From the NCBI GenBank assembly GCA_027450145.1, contig DAIDKH010000023.1, forward strand, positions 1-53,952: a stretch of DNA of 53,952 bases, written 5' to 3'. This document shows, piece by piece, positions 26,251 to 36,186 of this stretch (positions are counted from its first letter, which is position 1; each line of letters starts with the position of its first letter). The stretch is from Chthonomonadaceae bacterium (GTDB taxonomy: Bacteria; Armatimonadota; Chthonomonadetes; Chthonomonadales; Chthonomonadaceae). The notes under the pieces were generated by a model that saw nothing but the letters and a program-made list of their open reading frames with translations, was not told the DNA's origin and did no database searches. The position numbers were made by a program, and so were the translations under genes.

Positions 26251-26593
26251 ATACACGCTTGGGGTGAATGCCTCCTCATGATTAAATTGCAACCTGTGGC
26301 GCAATTTTAGTCCGGAGATCCGTAAGAAGAATTAGATGTATGTGTCAGCGATACTTTATTCATCCCAAGCTCGTCTATTTCGTAGTAGCAATAATCAGCA
26401 GCAGATGAACCAAGCACCACGTGCAGGTGAGAATGGTTAGCGGTGAAGCTGAATGCGCTCTGCGGATCTCACTCCGGTCAAAGAAATCGTTGAGTTGAGA
26501 CACAGGCGACAATCTGTGAAAATATGCACGTAGTCGGTAATGTAGCAGTGGTATTGGCTGCTGCGCATAACCAGCAAATGAGGAGTGGCCTTG
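26251..26593 (+). ncRNA. Structured leader or small RNA upstream of sigma factor gene
   Basis: Right after the predicted transcription start, GCTTGGGGTGAAT (26257-26269) pairs with ATTCATCCCAAGC (26358-26370): 13 pairs with one G-U. The enclosed 88 bases include another stem, AAATTGC with GCAATTT. A terminal helix at the 5' end of a strong transcript is typical of a stable small RNA or a leader. I could not match it to 6S RNA, SRP RNA or a known riboswitch. From 26371 to the ATG I see only the ribosome binding site GAGGAG. Confidence 0.45.
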
Positions 26594-27961
26594 ATGACGA
26601 ACAAAGCCGTGGTCCTAGATCCGCCAGGCGCCGTAGCGCGTCCGGTAACGACTGTAAAGGAGACGGACCCTCAGGCATGTCTCCCTAGCACACCCGAAAC
26701 CCCGACTTCCTCCCCTGCTTTAAACGCTGCGTCAACCGCAGATGCCCTCACTTCCTCCAAGCCACGATCCGCGCGATCACCCAGGGCGCGCAAGACAGCC
26801 GTCGATAAGTCCGTAGCAGTGGTCAATGAACGAACATCTAGCGAGGAGTCAATTATCGTGGGAAAGGTTGCTGCAATCTCTCAGGTCGCCGGTTTAAACG
26901 ACGGCATCTTCCCAGAACCGTCAGATGAGGTTGAACTCTCAATTATTACCGCCGATTCCGACGCTGAGGATTCGTTTGATACCGAACCTAGTGACGATCT
27001 CCTACACCTCTATGATGTGAGTCTGGCTGATACCGAGACGGACGCTGAACCAAGTTACTCATTCTCGGCTCCAGTTGCCGTGGTTGCCAGTCGACCGAAG
27101 TCTTCGTCGCGCGCAGCATACCATGATGAACACGACTCCCATCGTGCCGACGAAAGCCTCCATCTGTGGATGTGCCGTGCCCGTGGAGCACAGTTGCTAA
27201 CAGCAAGTGAGGAGATTAGGCTTGCGAAGGCAGTACAGCGCGGCGACAAAGCTGCGAAGGATAAGCTCACCGAGGCGAATTTAAGGCTGGTGGTTTCAAT
27301 CGCTAAGAAGTACAGCGTACGTGGAATTCCACTACCAGACCTTATACAAGAAGGTAATATCGGCCTTATTCGTGCAGTTGAGAAGTTTGATCCGGATAAG
27401 GGCTATCGTTTCAGCACCTATGCAACCTGGTGGATTCGCAGAGCTATTGCCCGAGCGATCATCAACCAGGGGCGAACCATTCGCATTCCAGTTTATGTTG
27501 CCGAGATAATTCATAAACTAGTGAAGGCGTCCAGCCGATTACGCCAACAGTTGATGCGCGATCCAACGGTTGAAGAGATAGCGCGCGAACTAGAGATTAC
27601 GGTAGACCGCGTGAATGAGATTATGCGGATTGCGCTGGAGCCGCTGTCGTTGGAGACACCGGTAGGTGAGAAGGACAATAGCCAGCTATCGGATTTCATC
27701 CAGTCGCACACCGCGGTTTCGCCCTCCGAGGCAACCCTGAACCTAATACGCCGTGAACAGATTGAAGATGTTCTCGACAAGCTAACCCTTCGCGAGAAAG
27801 AAGTTCTTCGCATGCGTTACGGTTTGGATGACGGTTACTCACGAACACTGGAGGAGGTGGGCTACTGCCTGCATGTCACCCGTGAGCGTGTTCGCCAAAT
27901 CGAACTTAGAGCACTCAAGAAGCTGAGGCATCTTGGGCCAGAGGCGCTCATTCGACAGTAA
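26594..27961 (+). CDS. RNA polymerase sigma factor, RpoD/SigA-like
   Basis: Sigma-70 family factor of 455 residues. Regions 1.2 to 4.2 are intact: [33 protein letters not shown] (2.1-2.2), [19 protein letters not shown] (2.3-2.4), [19 protein letters not shown] (3.0), [20 protein letters not shown] (3.2), [16 protein letters not shown] (4.1), and [20 protein letters not shown] (4.2). The first 185 residues are a Ser/Thr/Pro- and acid-rich stretch of low complexity in place of region 1.1. ATG 26594 is preferred over GTG 26585 because GAGGAG lies eight bases upstream. It may be the primary sigma or a group 2 paralogue; this cannot be settled here. Confidence 0.92.
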   Translation: MTNKAVVLDPPGAVARPVTTVKETDPQACLPSTPETPTSSPALNAASTADALTSSKPRSARSPRARKTAVDKSVAVVNERTSSEESIIVGKVAAISQVAGLNDGIFPEPSDEVELSIITADSDAEDSFDTEPSDDLLHLYDVSLADTETDAEPSYSFSAPVAVVASRPKSSSRAAYHDEHDSHRADESLHLWMCRARGAQLLTASEEIRLAKAVQRGDKAAKDKLTEANLRLVVSIAKKYSVRGIPLPDLIQEGNIGLIRAVEKFDPDKGYRFSTYATWWIRRAIARAIINQGRTIRIPVYVAEIIHKLVKASSRLRQQLMRDPTVEEIARELEITVDRVNEIMRIALEPLSLETPVGEKDNSQLSDFIQSHTAVSPSEATLNLIRREQIEDVLDKLTLREKEVLRMRYGLDDGYSRTLEEVGYCLHVTRERVRQIELRALKKLRHLGPEALIRQ

Positions 27962-28009
27962 TCGCGCTTTTGCTGACGCAGCTTGCTGTACTGCAATTAT
28001 TCTGTAATT

Positions 28010-28052
28010 AAAGGGAAAGGGTTCTGTGCGTTACAGGCCCTTACCCTTTTTT
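28010..28052 (+). terminator. Intrinsic terminator after sigma factor gene
   Basis: AAAGGGAAAGGG pairs with CCCTTACCCTTT with one mismatch, extended by CTGT/ACAG near the loop, and is followed by TTT. It ends the sigma factor transcript before secA. Confidence 0.87.
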
Positions 28053-28179
28053 GTTGTGCTTCAGTCGCGACTACGGTGCTTCCTGTCCGGCTTTTTATCT
28101 GCGTGGTATACTATATTAGCAATCTTAACGCTTGTTGGTGAGGTGTTTATCTACACCTGCACCGGGGGAACGCTCTGTT

Positions 28180-31100
28180 ATGGCAGCATTGCCCGGGTTT
28201 TTAAACCGCCTTTTCGATAGCAACGCCAGAGATCTGGCAAAGTACCAACTCGTAGTGGCCAAAATCAATGCTCTTGAAGCCTCTATGCAGAAGCTCACCG
28301 ATGATGAGCTGCGTGCCAAGACACAACAACTTCGCGAGACTATTCAGGGGCAATATGCCCGCGCATGTGAGGGCATCGATTTTCAAGATGGAAGCCGCAC
28401 AGACGCAGAAATCCGTGACGCCCAACGCAAGCTCTACGATCCAATCTTAGATGCGGTATTACCCGAAGCTTTTGCTATGGTGCGCGTTGCAGCGCAGCGT
28501 GTTCTTCAGATGCGGCACTATGATGTGCAGCTTATTGGTGGCATCGTACTACACGATGGTCGCATTGCAGAAATGAAAACTGGTGAAGGCAAAACCCTCG
28601 TGGCAACTGCCCCCCTTTTCCTCAACGCCCTATTGGGTAAAGGGGCCCACCTCGTTACTGCGAACGATTATCTTAGTAAACGCGATGCCATTTGGAATGC
28701 ACCCGTTTACCACTTGTTAGGCATGTCGGTGGGTATCATTCAAGGCCAGTCGCCGGAAACTGGTGACGAGGGCGGCTCCTACATTTACGATCCCGATTAC
28801 GATGACCCGGACCCTAGATTCACATATGCACGGCCGTGCACCAGGCACGAGGCATACATGTGCGATATCACCTACGGCACAAATAATGAATTTGGGTTTG
28901 ACTACCTGCGCGACAATATGGAATTTAGCCGCGAAGAGTTGAGACAACGCGAGCTTCACTTCGCTATTGTTGACGAAGTCGACTCCATCCTTATCGACGA
29001 AGCCCGTACCCCACTGATTATTTCTGGCATGGTGCAACAGCCGACCGATATGTATCAAAAGATCAATCGGGTGGTTGCCAAAATGAAGAAGGGCATCGAC
29101 GATCCGGTCAACGATAAAGACAATCCAGATGCCGACAAGTTAAAACCAGACATTCACTACGTCGTAGATGAAAAGCAAAAGACAGCGACGATCACAGATG
29201 CAGGTGTTGCTTTAGTTGAACGTGAGCTGAGTGTAACCAACCTCGCCGATAACCACGACTATATGCACTACCTGCAGGCCTCGCTGAAGGCCCATGGTGT
29301 GTTCCGCAGAGATATCGACTACGTGGTCAAAACGGTAAGCGAGGAAGATGGCCCCGAAATCATCATCGTTGACGAAAATACGGGACGTCTGATGTTCGGG
29401 CGGCGCTATTCCGACGGTCTGCATCAAGCCATTGAAGCTAAAGAAAAGGTCAAGGTTAAAAGTGAGAGCCAGACGCTCGCCACCATCACCTTCCAGAATT
29501 ACTTCCGACTGTATAGCAAACTAGCAGGAATGACGGGAACGGCCAAGACCGAAGAAGATGAGTTCCGTAAGATTTACGCCCTGGACGTAGTACAGGTACC
29601 AACCAATAAGCCCCTCGCTAGAAAAGATCAACCGGACGTTATTTACCGAAACATTGAGCACAAATTACGTGGTATCACAGCAGAAATCCTAAAGGTCTAC
29701 TGTCGGGAACAGCCAATACTAGTGGGTACGCGATCTATTGAAATGAGTGAGAGGGTGAGCCAACGATTGGCCCCTTCACCGCTTACTGCTCTCTGCTTGC
29801 TGGAGGTTACTCGAGAGGCATTAGAGCAAAGCAAAGCCCTTGAGGGCGAAGAGAAGAAGCAGTTCACGGCGATGTTGAACGCTCCACTCATGAACGGTAT
29901 GCAGTTGAGGATAACCGTCGCAAAACTTAAGCCGCTTATGCAGCGCCTGAATGTAAGCGATGATCCTCTTTCCACCGCAAACCTTACCGCGATTTGCAAG
30001 CTGTTCGAGATTAATGAAGCGCACAAGGACAAACTGAAAGAGGCGCTGGTACATGGAATTGGCCACAACGTACTTAATGCCAAGTTCCATGAAAAGGAAG
30101 CGATCATTATCGCTGAAGCCGGACGCAAGGGAGCTGTCACTATTGCGACCAACATGGCCGGTCGCGGCGTCGACATTCTCCTCGGCGGCAAACATATCGA
30201 CCAGGTTCTGCCTCCTGTAGATGGTCGTATCGCATCCCTAGAGCGAGCACTTGCCGCTGCAGAGTCCGCCGATGACGCTGCCGAAGGAAATCCAGAGGAC
30301 GAGAGTGAGTACCTGGGCCACAGGCGTTTCGGTAACCCAAGCGTTCTGGATGCCGTTACCGCAGGCGGCGCTCTCACTGATGAAGAGCACAAGAAGGCAG
30401 CTCAGGAAGTGTGCCAACTAGGCGGTCTCTACATTCTAGGTACGGAGCGTCATGAGAGCAGGCGCATCGATAACCAGTTGCGCGGCCGTGCCGGACGCCA
30501 AGGCGACCCAGGTGAAAGTCGGTTCTTTGTCTCCATGGAGGACGAACTCTGGCGCTTGTTTGGTGACAGGGCGAACCACCCGATGCTCAAGACTTGGGAA
30601 GAGCATGTATCGATGGATATCAAGTTGCTGTCCTCCATGATACAACGAGCTCAGAAGAAGGTTGAAGAACACTACTTCGAGATGCGTAAGCATGTTCTTA
30701 ACTACGATGACGTTATGAACAAGCAGCGTGAACTTATCTACCATGAGCGGCGCCGAATTCTGGAAGGTGTGGACCTTAGAGAGACAGTTTCCCATTACAT
30801 AGTCGAGAATATCGAGAGTGCAGTCGACAACTACTGCCATATCGAGGTCCCTCCGGCGGAGTGGCAGATTGATACGTTGTATCATGAGTTGGACGACTAC
30901 TTCATGCTCGCTCCCGCAATTGTACCGGATCAACTTCGCGGCAAATCAACAGACGAAATGAAGGAGCTGCTAACAGAGCATGTCCTTCGCGTCTATGAAG
31001 AGCGCGAGAAGGAGATTGATGAGGTCAACCCGGGCGATATGAGGCAGCTCGAGCGCTGGATGGCTTTGCGGGCAATAAACGATAGGTGGATGCAGCATCT

Positions 31101-31524
31101 AGCTAATATGGACTTCCTTCGAGAAGGTATCAACCTCAGGGGTTATGAGCAGATTGATCCGCTGCTAATCTACCAGCGTGAGGCCTTTGATGAATTCGAG
31201 CGGATGCAGCAGGCCATTCAGGACGACATTGTACGCAATCTATTCCGTGTGCAGGTGGTGCAAGATCAGCAGGCCCCCATGCAGATGCCGGTTATGGCAG
31301 TACCCATACCACTGCCTCAGGAGCTGAAGCGGCCTAAATACAGCGGCATAACAGATATAGATTCTCCCGCGGTAACCAATGTACAGGAGAGTGGTCAGGT
31401 AGTAACGACCAAAAGCGCCACTGTGCGAGGGCGCGAAGGTGCGCCAGCTGATTGGAAAGGCGGTCGTAACGACGAATGTTGGTGCGGCAGCGGCCTCAAA
31501 TTCAAGAAGTGCCACGGTAAATAA
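28180..31524 (+). CDS. secA: Preprotein translocase ATPase SecA, with extra insertions
   Basis: Motor ATPase of the Sec export path. MKTGEGKTLVA (Walker A), VDEVDSILIDEARTPLIIS (Walker B) and TNMAGRGVDILLGG are conserved, and the C-terminus has the SEC-C zinc motif CWCGSGLKFKKCHG. At 1114 residues it is about 200 longer than E. coli SecA. A 100-residue segment (about residues 525-627, APSPLTALCLLEVTREALEQ to KEALVHGIG) splits the second nucleotide-binding domain between MSERVSQRL and HNVLNAKFH. A shorter acidic insert lies after LLGGKHIDQVL. The frame is continuous and both flanks are perfectly conserved, so these are insertions rather than errors. ATG 28180 fits the usual SecA N-terminus. 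Confidence 0.97.
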   Translation: MAALPGFLNRLFDSNARDLAKYQLVVAKINALEASMQKLTDDELRAKTQQLRETIQGQYARACEGIDFQDGSRTDAEIRDAQRKLYDPILDAVLPEAFAMVRVAAQRVLQMRHYDVQLIGGIVLHDGRIAEMKTGEGKTLVATAPLFLNALLGKGAHLVTANDYLSKRDAIWNAPVYHLLGMSVGIIQGQSPETGDEGGSYIYDPDYDDPDPRFTYARPCTRHEAYMCDITYGTNNEFGFDYLRDNMEFSREELRQRELHFAIVDEVDSILIDEARTPLIISGMVQQPTDMYQKINRVVAKMKKGIDDPVNDKDNPDADKLKPDIHYVVDEKQKTATITDAGVALVERELSVTNLADNHDYMHYLQASLKAHGVFRRDIDYVVKTVSEEDGPEIIIVDENTGRLMFGRRYSDGLHQAIEAKEKVKVKSESQTLATITFQNYFRLYSKLAGMTGTAKTEEDEFRKIYALDVVQVPTNKPLARKDQPDVIYRNIEHKLRGITAEILKVYCREQPILVGTRSIEMSERVSQRLAPSPLTALCLLEVTREALEQSKALEGEEKKQFTAMLNAPLMNGMQLRITVAKLKPLMQRLNVSDDPLSTANLTAICKLFEINEAHKDKLKEALVHGIGHNVLNAKFHEKEAIIIAEAGRKGAVTIATNMAGRGVDILLGGKHIDQVLPPVDGRIASLERALAAAESADDAAEGNPEDESEYLGHRRFGNPSVLDAVTAGGALTDEEHKKAAQEVCQLGGLYILGTERHESRRIDNQLRGRAGRQGDPGESRFFVSMEDELWRLFGDRANHPMLKTWEEHVSMDIKLLSSMIQRAQKKVEEHYFEMRKHVLNYDDVMNKQRELIYHERRRILEGVDLRETVSHYIVENIESAVDNYCHIEVPPAEWQIDTLYHELDDYFMLAPAIVPDQLRGKSTDEMKELLTEHVLRVYEEREKEIDEVNPGDMRQLERWMALRAINDRWMQHLANMDFLREGINLRGYEQIDPLLIYQREAFDEFERMQQAIQDDIVRNLFRVQVVQDQQAPMQMPVMAVPIPLPQELKRPKYSGITDIDSPAVTNVQESGQVVTTKSATVRGREGAPADWKGGRNDECWCGSGLKFKKCHGK

Positions 31525-31536
31525 CTGCAGTAAATG

Positions 31537-31582
31537 GCCCCGGCGTCTCGCGTTACCGCGTGATTGCCGGGGCTTTTATTTT
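31537..31582 (+). terminator. Intrinsic terminator after secA
   Basis: GCCCCGGC (31537-31544) pairs with GCCGGGGC (31566-31573) and is followed by TTTTATTTT. An inner CGCG pair extends the fold. It lies 12 bases after the secA stop. Confidence 0.92.
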
Positions 31583-31622
31583 ACGTGGGGCTTTTTGGGG
31601 ACGTGCTTAACGGTTGTATTTT

Positions 31623-31655
31623 TATGTGGCACAATCAAGAGAGTAGTGCCACATA
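31623..31655. repeat. Inverted repeat downstream of GH3 gene
   Basis: TATGTGGCAC and GTGCCACATA are exact inverted copies 13 bases apart, in the gap between the convergent secA and GH3 genes. It may terminate the leftward transcript, but an A-run rather than a T-run follows on that strand. Confidence 0.55.
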
Positions 31656-31669
31656 GACGCAACGCGATG

Positions 31670-34600
31670 CTAGCCTTTCCTCTTGCCGGGCCCGTAAACG
31701 TCGAAGCTGTACAGAGAATACCCGTACTGCGTTCCGCGTTTTATTCCGTACATGCGCACCCACCGGGCCATCGCAGTCGGGAATGATATAGTCTCAAGCC
31801 CACCCGTACCCGTCTCCGTGTGATATACAGAAGTCCAGTGAAGGTTGTCTGTGCTCACCTGTATATCGAATACTCGACCGTATGCCGCTTCCCAACTTAG
31901 CGTCACGCGATTAATAGGTACTGGCTTACCAAGGTCTACATCGATCCATTGAGGGTCAGACCATTGTGACTCCCATCTGGTTGACGGATCGCCATCGACT
32001 GCGTACATCGGCAGGTTGTCGTGCATTATAGAGGATGCGGAAACCCGCTTGTTAGTCGCGAGAGATGGTTTGGGTAAATACGGGTCCTTAAGGCCCATAC
32101 CCTTGATGTGTCGCGTATATGTGGAAACGAGTTTCAGTGGTGTGCTCAACCGAATATCTCTTGACGAAGCGCCGACTTGAACCAGATAGGTCGCGGGATA
32201 AGCTCTCCACTCCTTCTGTGAAACGTCGCAATAGGCGAAATCACGTGCGGTTATCGTGAACCGTGCAGTGGCAGTTTCACCCGGTTGAAGTTGCAGCCGC
32301 TGGAAGCCCTTGAGCTCACGCACAGCACGGGATATCTTTGGATGAGGATCTTTCAGATATAGCTGAACTACCTCTGCTCCACTTCTTTTGCCTGTATTGG
32401 TGACACGTACTGTGGCAGTCACACTTCCATGTGCGGAAAAGTGTGAGGCACTCAAATGCAGTGCGGAAAACTTGAAGTGCGTGTAGGATAAGCCGTAACC
32501 AAATGGAAACAGAGGGGCGATATGTTTCTTGTCGAACCAACGATATCCCACATAAATGCCCTCGGAATAATGTACCTGCCCGTTAGTACCGGGATAGTTA
32601 CCAAAATCTGGATAGTCGCGGCGGTGAGCCCCTAATGTGACCGGCAGTCGACCCGAGGGATCGGTATCGCCAAATAGTATGGATGCCAGCGCGGGGGATC
32701 CCTCCTCACCAGGAAACCATGCCTCCACCACTGCGGGTACCTTGCCCAGCCAATCCACCATTCTTACCGGTGTGCCGTTGTTCATTACTACCACCGTGTT
32801 CGGGTTGGCAGAGGCGATAGCACGAATCAACGCCGGCTGAAAACCCTGTAGGTCCATCGATGGTCTATCCGTGCCCTCCCATTCATCCGATGAACCTACA
32901 AATACAATTGCCACGCTAGATTTACGGGCCGCATTCACAGCATCTGCAAATTGGCCAGGGTAGGCTGGTGGCACCCAGTTGAAATGCATAAATCCGTGTC
33001 CACGATCGTTCCTAAAGGTGAGCCGGAAAGCAACCTGCTTGCCTTCGATGAGCGATATACCACCTGACTCGGCGGCCCCGTCCGTATTTAGCCAACGATT
33101 GATCACGCGCTTTCCGTTGATGGTGAGGCGATACCCCCCTGATGCACGAATTGTGAACAGGTAACGGCCGGTGCGCGGGGGAGCAATTAATCCCTGCCAA
33201 CGTACCGAAAATCCACCGCTCGAAACCCCACGGGGCATATCTGCCCCATTGAACGACATCTGGAGGCTGTCATCAATGCGTGTAGCGGTAGGCAAACCGG
33301 CAAGACTTGGGTTATTGTAGTAAGCGCCAACCAACCCATTGGTCCATTTTCCTGGCCCTCCGCGTCCTAGTACGATGCTGGGCACGGGCTGGTCACCATC
33401 GCCCGCAGGTACACCCTGAACATAGCGCACCTTTACAGACGAGCCTGCTCTCTGCGTAATTGCCTGCAGCGGATTGATATAGAATGGTGGCTGCACGCCT
33501 ACGCTTCCACGAGCGCCTACATGCCAGGTCGTAGCCCGTGGTCCAATAACCGCAATGGAGGTTACGGAGTTTGAGAATGGAAGCACGTGATGCTCGTTCT
33601 TCAACAGCACAATACCCTCGTCGGCCGCGCGCAATGCTAAATGGCGCGCTTGTGCGGTGTTCACGAACGATTGATTAGGTGTATGGGGATGATTAAGTAA
33701 CCCCACTTTTAATACTGTGCGCAGTAATCGCTTAACGGCGCCATCTACGTGCTGAATTTTGATCTGACCATTCGCAAGTGCGGCTTTGAGGTTCGATCGG
33801 CGCAAAAAACCGGGTCCGGGCATCTCGAGATCCAGACCAGCCTGTACCGGACCGACGGTATCGTGTACTGCACCCCAATCCGACATCGCCAATCCTTTGA
33901 ACCCCCAGTCGTCCTTTAAGATGTCCGTTAGCAGGTACCAGTTGTCTGTGCAATATTGACCGTTGACCTTATTGTAGGCGGCCATAATTGACCACACGTG
34001 CGCCCTTTTGACCGCTGCCTTGAATCCTGGTAGGTAAATCTCGCGAAGTGCTCGTTCTCCAACATTCACATTGACGTAGCCGCGGTCAATCTCTTCGTTG
34101 TTGCACACGTAGTGTTTTACACAGGCGGCACAGCCAGTGGATTGCACCCCGTTAATGTAATCGACGGCCAGTTGCGCGTTAAGGAACGGATCCTCCGTGA
34201 AGAACTCGCCATTTCTGCCATCGAGAGGAGATCGCTGGATATTAATTGCAGGAGCGAGAAGCACCTGGGCCCCCTCGCCCTTGTTAAGAGCTTCAAGTCC
34301 AATCGTTCTTCCAACCATTTTGACCAACGATGGATCCCATGAAGAGGCTAGGTTCACCCCTGCAGGGAATGCGGTGGCTGGTCCCTGCGTACCACCGTCA
34401 CCGCCACGAACGCCCTGAGCGCCATCCACCATACCCAACGCTGGAAGGCCAATCGACGCAACGGGCTGAGAGGTAAAGCCAGTACCGGTCATGAGCGAAA
34501 GCTTGTCGTTAAGGGTCAAGCGCTTAAACAGGCTCTCCACCCGTACATTCAGCGGCAAATGTGGGTTGAGATACCGAGGCGTTGCAATCGCTGAGGCGGC

Positions 34601-34681
34601 GGCACTGCACACCAGTGAAGTAGTCAGCATTACCCGCAAAATGCCGGCAGCAGGAACACGTGCTGCAGAGCGATAGTTCAT
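31670..34681 (-). CDS. Exported GH3 beta-glucosidase with PA14 and discoidin (F5/8C) domains
   Basis: Secreted family 3 glycoside hydrolase of 1003 residues, expected to release beta-linked glucose or xylose from oligosaccharides. A signal peptide (MLTTSLVCSAAASAIATP) is followed by the GH3 barrel with nucleophile D268 in LAMSDWGAVHD and the conserved KHYVCNNEE. A PA14 domain (about residues 425-560, NGLVGAYYNNPSLAGLP to GYRLTINGKRVINRW) is inserted in the second GH3 domain, as in known beta-glucosidases. The fibronectin-like domain has VTNTGKRSGAEVVQLY, and the C-terminus is a discoidin domain (YAVDGDPSTRWESQWSDP). ATG 34681 has AAGGTGG just upstream; the TTG at 34696 is less likely. The gene stands alone. 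Confidence 0.95.
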   Translation of the reverse strand: MNYRSAARVPAAGILRVMLTTSLVCSAAASAIATPRYLNPHLPLNVRVESLFKRLTLNDKLSLMTGTGFTSQPVASIGLPALGMVDGAQGVRGGDGGTQGPATAFPAGVNLASSWDPSLVKMVGRTIGLEALNKGEGAQVLLAPAINIQRSPLDGRNGEFFTEDPFLNAQLAVDYINGVQSTGCAACVKHYVCNNEEIDRGYVNVNVGERALREIYLPGFKAAVKRAHVWSIMAAYNKVNGQYCTDNWYLLTDILKDDWGFKGLAMSDWGAVHDTVGPVQAGLDLEMPGPGFLRRSNLKAALANGQIKIQHVDGAVKRLLRTVLKVGLLNHPHTPNQSFVNTAQARHLALRAADEGIVLLKNEHHVLPFSNSVTSIAVIGPRATTWHVGARGSVGVQPPFYINPLQAITQRAGSSVKVRYVQGVPAGDGDQPVPSIVLGRGGPGKWTNGLVGAYYNNPSLAGLPTATRIDDSLQMSFNGADMPRGVSSGGFSVRWQGLIAPPRTGRYLFTIRASGGYRLTINGKRVINRWLNTDGAAESGGISLIEGKQVAFRLTFRNDRGHGFMHFNWVPPAYPGQFADAVNAARKSSVAIVFVGSSDEWEGTDRPSMDLQGFQPALIRAIASANPNTVVVMNNGTPVRMVDWLGKVPAVVEAWFPGEEGSPALASILFGDTDPSGRLPVTLGAHRRDYPDFGNYPGTNGQVHYSEGIYVGYRWFDKKHIAPLFPFGYGLSYTHFKFSALHLSASHFSAHGSVTATVRVTNTGKRSGAEVVQLYLKDPHPKISRAVRELKGFQRLQLQPGETATARFTITARDFAYCDVSQKEWRAYPATYLVQVGASSRDIRLSTPLKLVSTYTRHIKGMGLKDPYLPKPSLATNKRVSASSIMHDNLPMYAVDGDPSTRWESQWSDPQWIDVDLGKPVPINRVTLSWEAAYGRVFDIQVSTDNLHWTSVYHTETGTGGLETISFPTAMARWVRMYGIKRGTQYGYSLYSFDVYGPGKRKG

Positions 34682-34922
34682 AGTTCCACCTTTCAATCGT
34701 CATCCGCGACTCTCGCGTTTAGCCAGGAACTGGTATCTGTAAAATCGAAACGCGATATCCCACTATTGTTAGGCAGGAACAGCCTTTAATCCTGTAAAAC
34801 CAAGTTAATCAATCACTTAACAGCCGATGTTAAAAGTTGTGAAGCCACAGAGCGCCGTTTCTCGTCCAAAGTTTATCAGACCGTTTTAGGCGAGTGCACG
34901 AGCAGTAGGAGGTACCTAAACT

Positions 34923-35342
34923 GTGAACACACCAATTACCACGCACATCAAGGTAGTAGCTTGCCTGATAATAGGGTTCAACATCTCAGCATTTCTTTTT
35001 GGAGTGGTGTCACTGTTGTTCGGCAGTGCCCTAGTTCCGGCAGGATTTATAACAGGATCGGTCACCCGTATCGTCCCATTTACGCTATTCACGACCGGGT
35101 TTGGAGTACTCTTTGGCAGTTTTATTGTAGCGATTGGCACATTTGCGCTAGCGATCTCGGTCCCCGGTATTTTGGCAGCTTGGGGCCTATTGACTCATCG
35201 TCCGTGGGCACGTATCCTTACTATCATTTTCTGTATTCTCAATTTACTGGTTTTTCCTATCGGCACTGCACTTGCAGTCTACGGCCTGTTAATCATGTTC
35301 AATCCAGAAGCCGAGCAAATCCTAGGATTGCCCGGTTCATAA
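34923..35342 (+). CDS. Small four-helix membrane protein, copy 1
   Basis: Hydrophobic protein of 139 residues with about four transmembrane helices and short loops. The last helix and tail read NLLVFPIGTALAVYGLLIMF, shared almost exactly with the gene 385 bases downstream. Start GTG 34923 has TAGGAGG about ten bases upstream. Related small membrane proteins occur in many bacteria without known function; none of its residues suggests an enzyme. Confidence 0.75.
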   Translation: MNTPITTHIKVVACLIIGFNISAFLFGVVSLLFGSALVPAGFITGSVTRIVPFTLFTTGFGVLFGSFIVAIGTFALAISVPGILAAWGLLTHRPWARILTIIFCILNLLVFPIGTALAVYGLLIMFNPEAEQILGLPGS

Positions 35343-35726
35343 CGATGCGTACTCTAATTGAGCGCGAGCCCACGCAAACTTCTTATTGGAACAGACCTAC
35401 GATGGTTCAGCGCATGGTATCAGCACTAAGTTAGGTCAGGTTTCTATATGGTTAGTGTTCAAACGCGTGGGTATTTACTAACGCCACCAAACTTTTGGAA
35501 TTACCTATTCTGCAGCGTATTCTTTCCATCCAATAGTGCAAGCTACGAGATGAATCAACAACAGATTCGACGGCAACGCACACTACTCGCCAAACCTCCC
35601 TGAATCGAGTTTGGAATTTGCAGGAAATTAAGAAGGATTCACGTTTTCTAACGATAAACACTACGAGTTGTAGCTTTTACTTATTTAACACGTTGATATT
35701 AGTATATATTTCCAGGAGCTAAGCAT
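35343..35726. other. 384-base intergenic region between the two paralogues
   Basis: I see no convincing gene, hairpin or repeat. CAGGAGC at its end is the ribosome binding site of the second copy. Confidence 0.45.
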
Positions 35727-36140
35727 ATGTCAAACAGCAATGTGGCGGTTCATGTGAAGGTCCTTGGCGGGATTTTTGCCGTCACACATGCATTAGGCGT
35801 AGTGGGTGCCGCAGTGTGGCTCGTCCTTGCTGGACTTATCGCAACCGCCGGAAGCACTGCTGGAGGTGCCCACGGTGATCCTAGCTTAGCAGGAGCCGGT
35901 TTGATAATTGGCGGGATAATTGGCATTTTTCCGCTTATTTTCCTGCTTTCTGCCCTTGCAGGTCTACTTAGTGGAATTGGGCTGCTTCAAATTAAACCCT
36001 GGTCTCGTAGGTTATGCATTATTTTGTCCATCCTGGAGTTGATCGTCTTTCCTGTGGGCACGGCATTGGGCGTCTATGGCCTCCTTGTCATGTTCAATGA
36101 GGAAACTGTAGCCATGTTCAATGCCAACCGCATTTACTAA
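35727..36140 (+). CDS. Small four-helix membrane protein, copy 2
   Basis: Paralogue of the preceding gene: 137 residues, about four transmembrane helices, and the same start pattern (xxHVKVLxGI) and end pattern (IVFPVGTALGVYGLLVMFN). The middle differs, with a glycine/alanine-rich loop (AGSTAGGAHGDPSLAGAG) between helices 1 and 2. Strong divergence outside the last helix shows the duplication is old. Function unknown. Confidence 0.78.
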   Translation: MSNSNVAVHVKVLGGIFAVTHALGVVGAAVWLVLAGLIATAGSTAGGAHGDPSLAGAGLIIGGIIGIFPLIFLLSALAGLLSGIGLLQIKPWSRRLCIILSILELIVFPVGTALGVYGLLVMFNEETVAMFNANRIY

Positions 36141-36186
36141 CGCCTGCGGTTAAAGATATCTCGCTAGGGCTACAAATGATCACTAC

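Noticed and set aside
26257-26370. Leader RNA as 6S RNA, SRP RNA or a known riboswitch
   Set aside because: It lacks the SRP tetraloop/GGUCAGG region and the typical 6S bubble arrangement, and no riboswitch core could be matched; kept only as an unassigned structure.
29755-30060. Frameshift or assembly error as cause of the long SecA
   Set aside because: The frame is continuous and both flanking segments are perfectly conserved, so a true insertion is the simpler reading.
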